Shown here piece after piece: positions 9,561-22,600 of a stretch of DNA of 64,000 nucleotides. The DNA is taken from assembly GCA_947561715.1 (NCBI GenBank), contig OX387204.1, positions 17,055,001 through 17,119,000 on the forward strand, given 5' to 3'. The position numbers were made by a program, and so were the translations under genes. Position 1 is the stretch's first letter. The number at the start of each line of letters is the position of its first letter. This DNA comes from Ascidia mentula. Its lineage: Eukaryota; Chordata; Ascidiacea; Phlebobranchia; Ascidiidae. The notes beneath the pieces were generated by a model. The model saw only the letters and a list, made by a program, of their open reading frames with translations, searched no databases and was not told where the DNA came from.

Positions 9561-11225
9561 TAAAATGTAAATCATGCACTCGCAGTTCACCTTCTTCAAG
9601 TGACGTCATCAACGAGATATACAGCTCGGTTAAGTTGTCTGATTACGTCATTGCTTCAGCAAAGCCGAGAAAGAATTAAATTCCTAAATATTCGGATTGC
9701 TTTTCCACGTTGGGATTTTCGGTGTTCAAATTCGCGGTCGGGCCAATTGCCCAAATGTCACAATAGCTGAAGAATCTGAAGAATAATTAACAATTCGTAA
9801 TTGTGACACCTGTGACTCGACGAGACGCCGTTAGATATGTTTTAAAATTTGTGTCTCAAAATTGTCAAGCTTGTTGACGTAAATCTGCCTGGGAGTGTAC
9901 TTTTGAAAAATATTATAATTTAATGACGTGAACCACTTATTTTATGTCATGACAATCATCCTTTTGTGTTTCGTCAATGACTTCAATGAGTTTAGCATCT
10001 TGGCTGCGTTGCTATACATGTGTTTATCTTCATGATTACATTTCTTCATGTAAACCGAAGTTAAAAATATTTATTAGGACTTGTTCTATTACTATTTGAA
10101 GTCTAAACAACGATCATACAAACAGCTCGGTTAAAGTTGTTCCCAAAACTACGTACAAATATTAAAATGCAAAACCTATGAAGACCAGTTCTATTGTTAT
10201 TAGATTTGCGTATTTACATTGTTGCCCATAAAGACATAAATTCGATATGTTGTGCCTCTATACACACTGACTAACAGCTAATGTCACGGTTGATAACAAT
10301 GGAAAGTTTAGTAGCTGATCTAGCTTGGGGCCAGTATAGGCGGCCCCTAAAGTTCACGAAACGGTTTTGGGAGGACGCTTTAAGCCTCAGGTCTTTGTGA
10401 GATTGTAACGTAATATTGCATATGTAGGTTTATTGAGTCGTGTTGTACCATCGCAGAGTCATGTTAATTTATTCCAACAAGGCATACGAAAGGCGATCGT
10501 TCGCATACAATCTTTTTAGAGCATTAGTCCTAACTGGGACAGCAAGTGGGAAAAATTTCTGACCACTACGATTCAAAGTTTAAGTACCACTCTCACATTC
10601 AACAACTACATCTGTGAATATTGAAACCAAACCGGACATGATGTGGAAACGTTCCTGACATAGTTTTGATGTCGAACAAGTATTAATTTTTAGGCCTAAT
10701 GTAGTCGTATCTCGTTTGTGAGGGCCGCCGCAACCCAAACAAACCACCCACGCAACAACTATTCCCACGGAAAAAGGCAACCTGAACATTGGCATATTTG
10801 CATTGCAAGGTATTTTAAGCCTTGCATTATGAATATTTTGGAACAATCCACACAGCAGGTTAACTTAAAATTGCTATGTCGAAATATATCTCTTCATATG
10901 AATAAGGAATGGTTCGTATCCCTTTCTTAGGAAATCCGTGTGCAAATACCTTTTTTTTAAAGCTGTAGCCCGTGATTTTTCTGTTACTTTACGCACACAC
11001 GTTTATTTGGTATCATTAACTCGGGTAACTTTGACAGTGAAGGGTTACTTTTTTTGCATTCGCATGAAAGTTGTCCTCTTTGAAAACATGTTCCTTTTTT
11101 GAATAATGTGTTGACATCGTTTTGTGAGCACCAATGACAGGAGCAGTATGTTGTTAATTTCAGCAGATCTCACCTTTCAAGAAAATTTAAACATTAATGT
11201 CTTAGAATTTAGCATTCAAGTAAAG
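9561..11225 (+). other. 3' flank of the relic and 5' flank of copy 2
   Basis: No gene supported. Contains one of the conserved paired cAMP-response-type sites (TGACGTCA at 9601-9608, variant ttacgtca at 9643-9650). From about 10250 the sequence is the shared upstream block of the family (ctaacagctaatgtcacgg, gcttggggccagtatag). From about 10640 it is the near-promoter block also found at 1-580, with a 3' splice acceptor ending at 11163. Confidence 0.5.
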
Positions 11226-14200
11226 ATGTCAAGAGCAGTAAACAGTTGTGTGATGATCTGGACGTGTGTTTTGTTGATTTCTCAAGAGTTTGGCTGTAAG
11301 TGTTTTATTCAACTATTTTTTTTCAAGAAATATACAAGTTCATTGTGAGCAAGGCAGTTATCGTTCCATTGTAGGTTCCTCGTCGAAACCATGCACATAT
11401 CGTTTCTTTTCAATGTCCAATGACAAACGAACTTGGCAGGATGCAAAGGAACGATGTATTGAGCTCGGTGGAAACCTTGCGAGAATTCCTGATGCCGAAA
11501 CACAAAACAGACTTATTCGTCTTGCAAACAACAAAAATAGAATGCGTAAAAAAACATTTGTACCAATTCAAAACTGTTTGGATATTTTTTCCAATAAAAA
11601 CTATCACGTCATTCAGAAACAGAAAGCAATTTTTTTTTCTTGTTTTCCAGCTTGTTTTGTAGGTGGTAGACGTTTTGGAGACAAATTTAAGTGGCCGGAC
11701 GGAGTTGTTTTTTACCAGAGGAGCACAACAGGTTTCCGTTTTGTAAATCTTCTTTCATGAATTTATGACTAACCCATATCAAGTATCATGATTAAAGTTG
11801 GAATGTAAATAAAAAATATAATTCAAAAACTTTATCTTATATTTTCAGTTCAAGTGGGCAAAGAACGAATAGATAACAATCATAACTATATTAGTCATAG
11901 GAAAACATGTGGTTTGTTTGTTACGATTCAAGGTTATAGCATGGTGGGTCCGCCAATAAAGTCTTGGACCGGTAAAGAATATACAGCCTGGTTAAGTAAC
12001 CCACATCCCGGAACTGGTGAATGTGTTCTGCTTGTAAAACATTTCAGTTGGTATGCTGGTGATTGCAACCTAAAATTTTACTATATTTGTGAGTTCAAAG
12101 GTGGGTTTAATAATATTTTGTTATTTAAACGACTCACATGGTGCTGTTTGCAGATCAACCACGAAAAATCGTATTTTCTCAAACAAGTTACTCTGCAATT
12201 GTCGGTGAAAAAATCAACATTAAGGGAAAAATTACCGAACCTTATATAGAAGCGCTAAGTATCAGAGCAATTTACAACCTAAACCAACGGGTAACTCTAG
12301 TAACCAACTACACGGGTGTGGACTTCAGTTATTCCATCCAGGATGTTAGTCCTTCCCATTTTGGTAACATTACAATTGAAGCCATTGGAGTCGAATCTAA
12401 ATGCAAAATTTCCAAGAGCACTTTTTTGAATGAAGGTAACCATGACTAGTTTGGATAATGAAGGTCGGGTTCCAGTACTTTAACATTCATTTACATGTAC
12501 GCAGTAAAGATTGAGATTGACAGAAATAAAATAGTTGCAAAAAATTATGGAAATTATGAATCTGTGAGTTGCTCTTTATCAGAAAATAATCCCACCCCAA
12601 TAACATGGATAAGGTATAAAGTATTTGTTGATACCCGGGATTGCAACAGTGGAAAAAAGTTTTTTACGCCGCATTGCCATATAAATAATGTTTTCTTTTG
12701 CACTCCACTACATTTTATTTACGTTTGTCATTGTTGTGTTTAGATTGTTTTTCACACTGCAATTCGAAATATTTGCTACTAAATCCGATTTACATGTAGC
12801 CTATTTGGGTAAACCAGTCCCTAATCGTCACTACTCATATGTATAATCCTTAAAAGTTATCATAGTCATCAGAATGTTTATCCAGATAAACTAAGACGTT
12901 TTAAATGTATTGCAATTAGTCAAATTTTAGTCAGGAAATGTGATAACAAGTCACATTTATCGCGCAGAAATGACGCAATCGTTTCCAAAAAAAGTAGTTC
13001 CAACGTTTATCAATCTGTCAGCTCCTCCCGCAGTTCATCCACTCTTCACATAACAGTGAATGATGTGAGTGAATCGGGGAATTATACTTGCATGGGAACA
13101 AATAGGATTGGATCCAAACTGGAAATGAAGTATTTGCAAGTGTTTGGTAAGTCAACATTTTTTCTTCAAAATTCTTTAAAATGTAACGTAATAATGACGA
13201 TTCCGGTCGCATACAGACGTGTAGATAGCCATGCATGTGCCAGACAAAGCACACTAGTGAACAACAAAAATCAATATTAAGACAATCCTTTTGTCTTTCA
13301 CTGCAGTGATTTTGCCAGTGTTATGACATGTGTTACAGGGGACCATCGTCTCTTTTTGATTCCGCCCCTGCCTTACACAGCAAAATTCCTTCTTTTTTGC
13401 AGTTGCTCCAAATATATCTTTGAGCAACACAACAGTTGTTGCTGAATACGGTCGACAAATCCACGTTGATTGTGTTTCGTTTGGATTTCCCGAACCAACT
13501 GTATCGTGGACGAGGTTCGTGCACTTTTTTAATCGCTCTGTGTAACGTTACGCATTATAGACAATTAAATCAATTGATGCTAAGCAAGGACCTGCGCAGT
13601 AGAGCGATGCTGCCAATCATGCCATTGCATGAAATCCTACTACCTTGATGCTTCTCACTTTTGGTCAACTTTTGGTTATGTGAAAACTTGTGCAGAAGCG
13701 GAAAAACTATGGGAGCATCATCGATTTTCCAAACTACAGAAAACAATGGGAAATATAAGAGTCAAGTTGGTTTGTTGCTTAGTAGAAGTGACGTCATGCA
13801 ATCCGGAAATTATGAATGTGTTGCAAAAAATATGTATGGAAACGTCACTGGAAAGTTAACTATATATGGTAAGATTAACATAAAATACATTTTTAAATTA
13901 CAGTAAAAATCACCTTGTTTTAGTTAAAGTAAACATCACATTATCCCGAAGAAATTTGGATATGGAACAATGGGAAAATGTAACGGTTGATTGCACTTCG
14001 TATGCAAATCCCAGGCCTGTGGTTAACTGGTACAGGTAAGATTGTAACATTTTATTTATAACAGGAAATGCTTATAGGTAAGATGCAAAACGCGACGGAA
14101 AGGTTTCTGCATTACAACCTAATATTTGTAAAGCTAATATCTTCCTCTTTATTGTTTTTAGGGGAGAAAATTTGATAACAAGCTTTGCATATTCGGTCTC

Positions 14201-14585
14201 GGTTTCCCAGCAAATATTGTCGCAAGGTCGATACCACGTAACGAAACGCCTTCACTTAACAAAAGTGGACGCAGCTTATGGCGGAGTTTACCAATGTTGG
14301 GCAGAAAACCGCAAGGACACAAAACTTCTGTCTCAAACCAGAAAAGAAATCACTCTGAAAGGTAGTAGTGACCATAAACTGTTCAAGTCTCAGTTAAACT
14401 GTTAGTTGTTTTTAGTTCGTCCAAACATAACACTTTCTGCATCAGAAATTATTGCGGAAAAGTTTCATCAGCAATACGTTGATTGTGTCTCCTATGGGTT
14501 CCCAAGACCCAACGTTACATGGAAAAGGTAAACACATGATTTAGCATCAGTTCAACTAATCCGTAACTTTGGATTTAAATTTTAG

Positions 14586-15029
14586 AAATAAATCTGTTAA
14601 CGGAGCTACAACTTCTAATATCTCCACGAGTATTGTAAATAACACGAAGTATTCGCAAACAGCACGATTGATTTTTATGATTGACAATGTTGCGGATTCA
14701 GGAACTTACGTTTGTCAGTCAACAAACAATCATATTGACAAGGTGGAAAAGGCGTTTGTAATTAGAGGTATCCTTACTTTTTTTAACTGCCGAACTACAT
14801 CACATACCAAGAGTTTACGTATTGTTGTTACAACCACACGACAGGTTGCCTTTGTAGCTGGTATGTATGCTTGTCTTGTGAGCAATGTTACTCACACATG
14901 CAAATATTCATTCCTATTTATTGGGTTAGGTGTCAACGTATTTGTGTCAAAATGGTTCATTCCCACAGTTATTGGATTGTCTGTTTTGATTATTTTACTC
15001 GTATCTGTGGGTGTGGTAATCAAGTGGAG
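14586..15029 (+). other. fused Ig e / transmembrane exon of copy 2
   Basis: The second half of Ig e ([20 protein letters not shown]) runs through the former donor (attagag/gtatcc) straight into the end of the Ig g exon (NCRTTSHTKSLRIVV) and on through the membrane segment (WFIPTVIGLSVLIILLVSVG), with no stop over 444 nt. Compared with copy 7, about 790 bp holding Ig f and most of Ig g are missing. Both edges share GGTAT, which suggests a microhomology deletion. The result is a shorter ectodomain kept in frame. Confidence 0.75.
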
Positions 15030-15500
15030 GTAAATCTTCTTTTCTTTGTTAAAATAAAAAATGTTGGCCTTTTGGTAATATTCAATGTTTAGGAAACAAA
15101 TATGTGCAACTATTTCCACACGAGAAAGAAACGCATCAGAAACTTCGTCAGAATTTAAATTGAACAAAAGAGTGATCTGGAAGTACTCCCCAGGTATTCA
15201 CAAGATAAGGTTTTTAAGAATTTAATCCGTTTTAAAAAATGTTTACTTTTCAATTTCAATCATTAGAGGACGGATCTGAAGACAACTATAACACACAGAT
15301 ACGTAAGATTTACTTGAGTGAATTTTACACGAAGAGCGCAGATAATTCACACAAAGCAATCAAATCACAGTATCAGGTACGTGTATAACTTCTGCTATTT
15401 CTGTTCGCAAAATATCTATTTAGTATTTTTTGCTTTGTGCACATAGACAGATTCATAGATTGTTGACGCAAAAGTTATGTGATATATAAATGCCTTGCAG

Positions 15501-17193
15501 AAAATAAAAAGACAATCAAGAAATACTTTCAGCATTGAAACAGCAATGAACAATCCAAGTCGAAATCGTTGCAAGAATATTTTACCATGTAAGTTGTTGT
15601 TCATTGCACAACACAAGGTTAGTTGACAGATTCACAAACAATTTCTTGTCAAAGGAACACTACTAACGGATTTACTCATGTTTTAGAATATGACATGTTT
15701 TATTTATTCAAGACGTATCTGCAAAAACTTATGCCATCATCAGTTGAAAGGGGAGTGGTTAGTCTTTCTCCATAGTGATACAAAGCTGACCTGACTGATG
15801 CCAGACTGACGATGATGGCATAAGTTTTAGCAATAATTTCTTGAACAAATAAAACATGTGAATGCTTGTAGCACTATTGGGAACTCTGTTTATTCTCAGA
15901 GTTACTTGTTGGAAAAACAAATGGTTTCCTTCCTCACATTCAATACTTTTTAATTTTTTTAACATTTTGTTGAATAAATTAACTTATATGCAAACGGTAC
16001 GAGGTAAATTGCCCCGGAAGTGTATAAAAAATTTTCTCCATGATAATCTTGTCAAAAACACATAACATTTACACCAATTATGTCCGTAGACGATTACAAC
16101 AGAGTGCTCCTTCGTGGACTTGAGGGCGATGAAAACGACTACATTAACGCTTCATATGTGGAGGTTCGTAACCGTGCTGAATGCAGTGGAAAATAAACTG
16201 ATAACGTTTCTAATTAGGGTTTTAAACAACCAAACAAGTGGATTGCAACACAAGGCCCCATCGATACAACTGTAAATGATTTCTGGACGATGGTTTGGCT
16301 ACAAAAAGTCAGAGTAATTGTAATGCTCACAAATCCAGACCAAATAAAAAAGTGAGTGTTTTATTATTAATTTAGATGCGTATTGTTCATTGTTCAACGC
16401 TTTTCACTGTTTAGTCAAGGTGTGCTCTTTACTGGCCCCAGAGCTTCGCCCCCTTTAAACTGTACGGTCGTGTTAACGTGAAAATGCTTGAAGTCCTAAA
16501 CAAACATGGTTTCATTGTTAGGAAAATGGCAATCGAAGAAGCAAACACCTTATATGTTTCGGTATACTAGGATTAAATAGAAGCTCTTTGTTGCTGATGT
16601 TGTTATTACATCGCTTTGAATCCAGGAACAGCGAGTTGTGACTCACTACCAATTTATTGCTTGGCCCGGTTGTGGAGTTCCACAAACAACAACTGACTTT
16701 CTCACATTCACAAACCAAGTTCAGAAGGAAATGGATCGGGTAAAGCCAACTTTGCGAACTCAGGTTCCCACTGTGGTCCATTGTAGGTAAAAATAGTGAT
16801 TGTATACCTTGGTAAACTCAGTGACTGCGAAATAACCTTCAAGTATATTTATCAAGCGGAGGTGCCGGCAGAACTGGGACTTTTATTGGTTTTGTTTATT
16901 TGTTGGAGGAATTAAATCAAACTGTCTCAGTTGATGCTTTCAAGGCCGTTTTCCACCTGAGAGAGCAAAGAATGGAAATGGTTCAAAATGCGGTAAATGC
17001 GTTTATTTTCCCCGAGTTATTTTTACTTGTGTTAACTTTATTTGTTACATGTATCTAGGAGTAATACATATTCATGCACCACTTGATTGCACAAAGTGTT
17101 GAATGTTGCGAAACCCAAACAAATATTTCTGGACTGAACGAAAATGTTGAGCAACGTAAATGGTTTGTGACCTGCATACAAAAAACTGATTAG
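15501..17193 (+). other. type B PTP region of copy 2
   Basis: Exons 15501-15588, 16090-16163, 16218-about 16349, 16415-16561, 16626-16786, 16857-16992 and 17059-17193. Motifs: NRCKNILPY (Tyr of NRYKN changed to Cys), [32 protein letters not shown] (Asp of WPD replaced by Gly), VHCSGGAGRTG, then a short tail ending FVTCIQKTD. The one-base loss and the early stop given for copy 2 lie in this region. Confidence 0.75.
15693..15859. mobile_element. MITE-like inverted-repeat element in an intron of copy 2
   Basis: About 167 bp with long imperfect terminal inverted repeats: it starts acatgttttatttattcaag and ends cttgaacaaataaaacatgt, with inner arms aaacttatgccatcatc and gatgatggcataagttt. No coding capacity and no clear target-site duplication. 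It lies in the intron between NRYKN and DYINASY exons in copies 2, 4, 5 and 7, so it entered before those copies duplicated. Whether it is a described Ciona MITE needs a comparison. Confidence 0.65.
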
Positions 17194-17931
17194 CATAAAA
17201 TGTAAATCATGCACTCACAGTTCACCTTCTTCGAGTGACGTCATTAACGAGATATACAGCTCGGTTAAGTTGTCTAGTGACGTCATAGCTTCAACAAAGC
17301 CGGCAAAAAGTTCAACTCTTTAAATATGCGGGATGTTCTTCTACGTTGAGATTTCGATTTTTCATACGCGTTCGGGCCAATTGCCTAAATGTCACAATAT
17401 TCGAAGAATCAGCTTAAAATTAACAATTCGCAATTGTGACACATGCGACTCGACGAGACGCCGTTAGATATGTTTTAAAATGTGGGTCTCAAAATTGTCA
17501 AGCTTGTTGACGTAAATCTGCTTGGAATTGTACTTTTGAAAAATATTATAAGTTAATGACGTAAACCACTTATTTCATGTCATGACAATCATCCTTTTGC
17601 GTTTAGTGTTTCTTCAATGACTTCAATGTTTTTAGCATCTTGTCTGCGCTGCTACATGTGTACTTATGTTCAAGAATACATTTTTCATATAAACCGAAAT
17701 TAAAAATATTTATTAGAACTTATTCTGTTACTATTTGAAGTCTAAACAACGATCATACAAACAGCTCGGTTGAAGTCGTTCCCACAACTACGTGCAAAAA
17801 TTAAAATGTAAAACCTATGGCGACTATTTCTATTATTATTTGATTTGCGTTTTCGCATTGTATCCCATAAAGACATAAATTCCATATGTTGTGCCTCTAT
17901 ACACACCGACTAACAGCTAATGTCGATAATA
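17194..17931 (+). other. 3' flank of copy 2 up to the inversion junction
   Basis: Type B downstream block, also found after copies 4 to 7, with two TGACGTCA sites at 17236-17243 and 17278-17285. No coding signal. The block is cut at 17931-17935, where it switches to the mirrored relic block. Confidence 0.55.
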
Positions 17932-18110
17932 ATGGTTGCGTTTAGATTCGTCATCAAACAAATGTAAAAAAAAGTTTCTTCTCCTTGTCTGGTGACAGAC
18001 GAACTCGGGAAGATGCGAGGAGAAAATGTTCTGAGCTTAGTGGAAACCTTGCTAGTATATCTGATGCCGAAACGCAAAATAATCTTGTTAATCTTGTTAA
18101 ACATATTCCT
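17932..18110 (+). pseudogene. orphan CTLD exon, third subfamily, frameshifted
   Basis: Same exon type as 7737-7979 but on the plus strand; ARRKCSELSGNLASISDAET is readable. An extra A in the run after NKCKK shifts the frame against the first part. It sits at the junction between the copy 2 flank and the reversed flank of copy 3. Confidence 0.5.
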
Positions 18111-18513
18111 AACGATTGTATTTTATATTTTCAATGCCAACTTTCGTGACAGTATAGAGTAATGCAATAAATTTACATCAACCTCGTTCAAATTGACGCA
18201 TGCGGTTCAAATATTATGGAAAAACGTAATTTTAACATCGGTTGGTGCGAACACAAACGATACACAGCCAAGTAAACACAGAGCGCTCGGGTGACCAACC
18301 TAATTTTATCTACTATTTGTGGCCGAATACGACCGCGATGTAAATTTATGCAAAAACAAATGTCTTATTAGGATGTAGAGAAAGTGTTCGGACATTCCAT
18401 CAACACTCAAACTCACTACACACATATGTTTGTTGTATCAGTATCCCACATGACAAATACAATAAATGTACAAAACATGCTTTCCACCGAACGATGACGT
18501 CATAAAGTTCCAG
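18111..18513 (-). other. 3' flank of copy 3
   Basis: Reverse complement of the flank behind copy 1, including the atgacgtcat palindrome next to the stop codon. No gene supported. Confidence 0.5.
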
Positions 18514-19626
18514 TCACTTTCTCTCGTGGTCAATGTACAACTTGATCAGAGAATAACAAGCCTTGTATTCTTCCTTCAAACGTTGCAACAAAATTACTGC
18601 AGGGTTTCAAGGAAAATATTGTTTTAATTCCTACCAATGAGAGATGCAGATCACGCATAGACTCACTGATATCTTTGACCGTTTTGAACACATCCACTAA
18701 TTTCTCGACATCGAAACGAGAGATGAGATTCCAGACAACACAGAACACTACGGACTTTGAAAATTCTCTACAGGAAAACAATTAAACAAAAATTAAAATA
18801 ATTCCCAAAAGCATTATCTCCTGGCCTACTAAACATTAACATTCTTACCTGGACATCAATAACATGCCATTTTTATCTGCCCCACCAATATCAGCCTTGA
18901 GAAACGAAATGAAATTAATGAAGTCTTTGCTGTGTTCTGGTCTCACATTCGCAGGAAAAAAGTCGAATTCAACCCATGTTGTATTTTTCTAAAAATAGCC
19001 GTTTTTCATGGAAAAGTAGATCGCAGAATAGTTGAAACCCTTACTTGTGCGTTTCGATCCTTAATCAAAAGATCCGTTACTTTTGCACTTCCACGATTGG
19101 TTTGTTCAACACATTCCACACAAAGATCACCCAAAATCAAATTTGTGTTCAATTGCGAGGAAATATTCTCCTAAGCACATGAGTTGAGAAAGTAGTTTAA
19201 GCAAAGAAATGTTGCTTCTTACGAAAACCGCCGACTTCCCAAGAAACAAAACGATTCCGTAGCTCTTCTGAAACAAAACTCTGAAAAATTGTTCCACTTG
19301 ATCAGATTTAGGTTCTTTCCCAATTGTCAGACGATTCGTGCCATGATACGACTGAAAAATTACAGGATCAGCAGATATGTATAAACTATAATAACATTAT
19401 TGTTTTTCAAAGAAAACTTCACCTTTAATTCGTAGTATTCAATTTGCTTCGTTTTTTGTTCGGCTGAATGATCTAATCATAACAAAATAAGGTTAAATAG
19501 TGTTTGAAATATTATGTGTCATTATTAGATTTACCACCCGTTGTCTCTATGCAGTTTATTTGTAGGACATTAACGATCTTAGTTAAATCTTCAAATTCCT
19601 TTTTTATGCTGTTAGAATACGGCAGC
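18514..19626 (-). other. PTP D2 of copy 3, cysteine-less
   Basis: Exons 19626-19535, 19472-19423, 19351-19223, 19170-19045, 18988-18849, 18767-18667 and 18596-18514. As in copy 1 the P-loop is replaced by [12 protein letters not shown] and the WPD area is [15 protein letters not shown]. The protein ends KLYIDHERK. Confidence 0.75.
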
Positions 19627-22600
19627 CTAAATCACAAACAAACGTTTGTAAAATCGACACACATCAAAAATGCACGTTTTCTTGCCGTTTTTGTTGTTCT
19701 AATCTTTGGTTAAACTGTTTGACATCCAAATTCGTTTCCATAAAGTTTAAAGACTCGTAAAGAAGTCTGTGAAGCAAAACATATTGTTCCTGCAGCACAA
19801 AAGACGGATTATAATAAATAGTTTCATAAACGTACTCTCTGTTAACTCACGGAAGTTTGCACCATTTCCATTCTTTGCTCTCTCAAACGACAAACTGCCT
19901 TGAAAATATCAAGTGAACCAGTTTGGTTTAACTCCTTCATTGAATAATCAAAAGCAATAAAAGTTCCAGTTCGTCCAATGCCGGCACTAAGACATCAACA
20001 TTTGAGTCAATATATGAACATCATAGTCTACGTGGAAAATACACCAGTGAATTGCATATCGCGGCACAACATTATTCGCACCTGCAGTGAACAATAGTGG
20101 GAATGTCTATATTTAAAGATGTATTCCAGTGCTCCATATTGATAAAAACTTCTTCCACAAATCTGAGCAAACCAGTGGTAGTTTGTGGAACTCCGTGGTC
20201 GGGCCAAGCAGTGAAGTGATATTGCGTCACAGTGCGTTGTTCCTGCAACTGAAGAAACAGGTGTTATATGAATTTGGTGTAAACCCAATGTATGGAATAC
20301 CGATACATATGCGGTGTTCCCTTCTTCGATATTCATCTTTCTGATGACGTAACTCCCTTTAACGATGATGTCAGTTAAGTGGACTTGCACTTGTTTGTGG
20401 TTTTGGGAGTGGCCGGTGTGTTCAGGCCAGTAGACGGCGCACTTTGACTTTAAAATTTCTTTTGACATGATAACGGTTTGCAAAATAATCATAAAGTGTT
20501 TTATTACAATACCTTGCCCATCTCACATATATTGGTAAGCATTACAATTACTCTGACATTTTGTTCCCAAACCATCGCCCAGAAATCATTCACAGTTGTA
20601 TCGATTGGGCCTTGGGTTGCAATCCACTTGTTTGGTTGTTTAAAACCCTGTGAAATATTACCAACAATGTAAAATTTCCAGGAAATCATTGCTGCAGTGA
20701 CAAACCTCAACATATGATGCGTTAATGTAATCATTTTCGTTGCTTTTTAATCCGCGAAGAATCACTCTGTTGTGTTCATCTGTATGTACACGATATTTGA
20801 AAAGATATGTTTATGAATAAAAAAACTTAAAGTCATACATGGCAAAATATTCTTGTAACGATTTCGACTTGGGTTTTTTTCAGCAGTTTCAACACTGAGA
20901 AGACTTCTTGATTGTGTTCTTATTTTCTGTCAAAACAAAACCACACGAAATATAAATGTTTCCCATTAGCAGTTTCTAAATCTGTTTTTAAAAGAATGAA
21001 TGAGCCGCCCACTGCGTATACCGTGTATTTACATATCACCCGGTCCTGAATATACTATGCAGAAAAACTTAGGTTGACAAAACGTTAACTTTACAACGCA
21101 CCTCATGTTGAGCTTTCAATGCTTGATGTCCGTGCTTGGCGCTCTCCACATAAAGATCACATAAATAAAACTTAAAAATTCTCGTCGCAGTCGAGTCTGG
21201 ACGAGGTTTTGCTTCAACTGGAGAGTCTGAGGAATCCGTGATAACAATTGTTTGTTTTTTCATTTTGCATTTTGCCAGTGGTGGAATTTTTTTTAACATT
21301 ATTGTCAGCAGTCCTACTTGACAATTCGACAAATCGCATTAATAGGATGTAAATTTTTTTGAATACCAGCTATTTACCTGGGTTGAGAGTTTCAAGGTTT
21401 ATTTCGGGTTTCTTTCTGTTGTGTGCACGAACCCTAAAATATTTAAATTCGATTTAACTTAGCAATAACTTTGCTTGCGGTTTACGTGTTATAATTAAAG
21501 GTCATTTACCTCAACTTCACCAACACTAGCACAGCAATTATGACCGATAAAAATAAAAATGACAATCCGATAATTGCTGGTAGCAACCATTGTGGTGTAG
21601 ATAAACCTAGAAAAATAATTAATATATACAGGAAAAATGGAGTCAAATAGTATGTTAAAAACAATTAGCATCACTAAAAACGAGCAAACGTGAGTAAAGC
21701 GTGGAAAATCATTTGCCAAACAGCAAAATAATTCCGTCATACCTTGTGTCTGTTGTGGGGACAAAACGGAAAAGTTGAAACTTTCGTAACTAGATCCAGC
21801 GTGGCAAACAAAATTACCAGAATCACTGACATCGGAAGTTTGAATATTAAGTGTACTTTCCGTTTTAAATTCACCAACACTTGTAGTTTTAAAATTTATT
21901 CGATTCGACGAATTAGTCGATAAGTTTTTGTAGAAACTGAAAACGAGAAAGTATTATTTTACGTAACATGCTTTCCGCGAAAATGAGAAACCGTATAACA
22001 CGAATCCCTCACCGTGTCCAGTACACTATTGGGTTGTAGTATCCGAATGAAGTACAAGTTACGTTTGCAGATTCGCCCTCTGCTACTGTGACGTGACTTG
22101 ATGACAAGGAAATGTTGGGTGTGACTGGAAGTACAAGATTTCATTTTCCCCAAAAACAAATAACAAATAACAGAAGAACTCAAAAACTCACCAAGAAGAG
22201 TAAAAGTTTCTGAGGTCATTTTTGAATCCGGAATATTAGAGGCATTGCAGTGATAACTTCCAGCATCTTCTATGTTGGTGATATTGAAGTTTAACCAGGA
22301 TATGGATTTGAATTCGCCGACGGTTGTACGTTTTTGGCAAACCGAGGAGGTGTTAGTAGTGCAGTTTGCTACATGATCATTTCTATGGACACAACGTAAT
22401 GTTGATTTCATGAATATACAGAAAAGTGCGAAACAAAGTTTTCATTTTGCCAATCGCGTTACCGAATCCAATATGTTGTCGGCAATGGAAAACCATAGGA
22501 TTCACAACCAATTTTAAACGTTTCTGGAACACTAACGACTTTGCTGGTTTGAGTAACAGATATATTTGCTGGTACTGTAGATGCATTGGTTAAATGAGAG

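Larger units (their letters stand above)
11226..17193 (+). pseudogene. copy 2: CTLD-Ig receptor phosphatase, type B, damaged
   Basis: Exons: signal peptide 11226-11295 ([12 protein letters not shown]), CTLD 11339-11545, 11651-about 11730, 11849-12100, Ig a 12154-12435, Ig b 12505-12613 and 12968-13146, Ig c 13403-13514 and 13696-13868, Ig d 13924-14035 and 14162-14361, Ig e 14416-14527 and a fused exon 14586-15029 that also carries the transmembrane segment, tail exons 15093-15193 and 15267-15376, PTP exons from 15501. The ectodomain is open. In the PTP, one A is missing from the run near 16340 (caaataaaaaa where others have caaaataaaaaa), which shifts the frame, and the last exon starts GAG TAA (stop 17062-17064) where others have GAG CAA. 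The ectodomain and membrane anchor could still be made, but not a normal phosphatase. Confidence 0.75.

Noticed and set aside
11309-11503. Minus-strand open frame over CTLD exon 2, seen in every copy
   Set aside because: It is the shadow of a highly conserved coding exon on the other strand.
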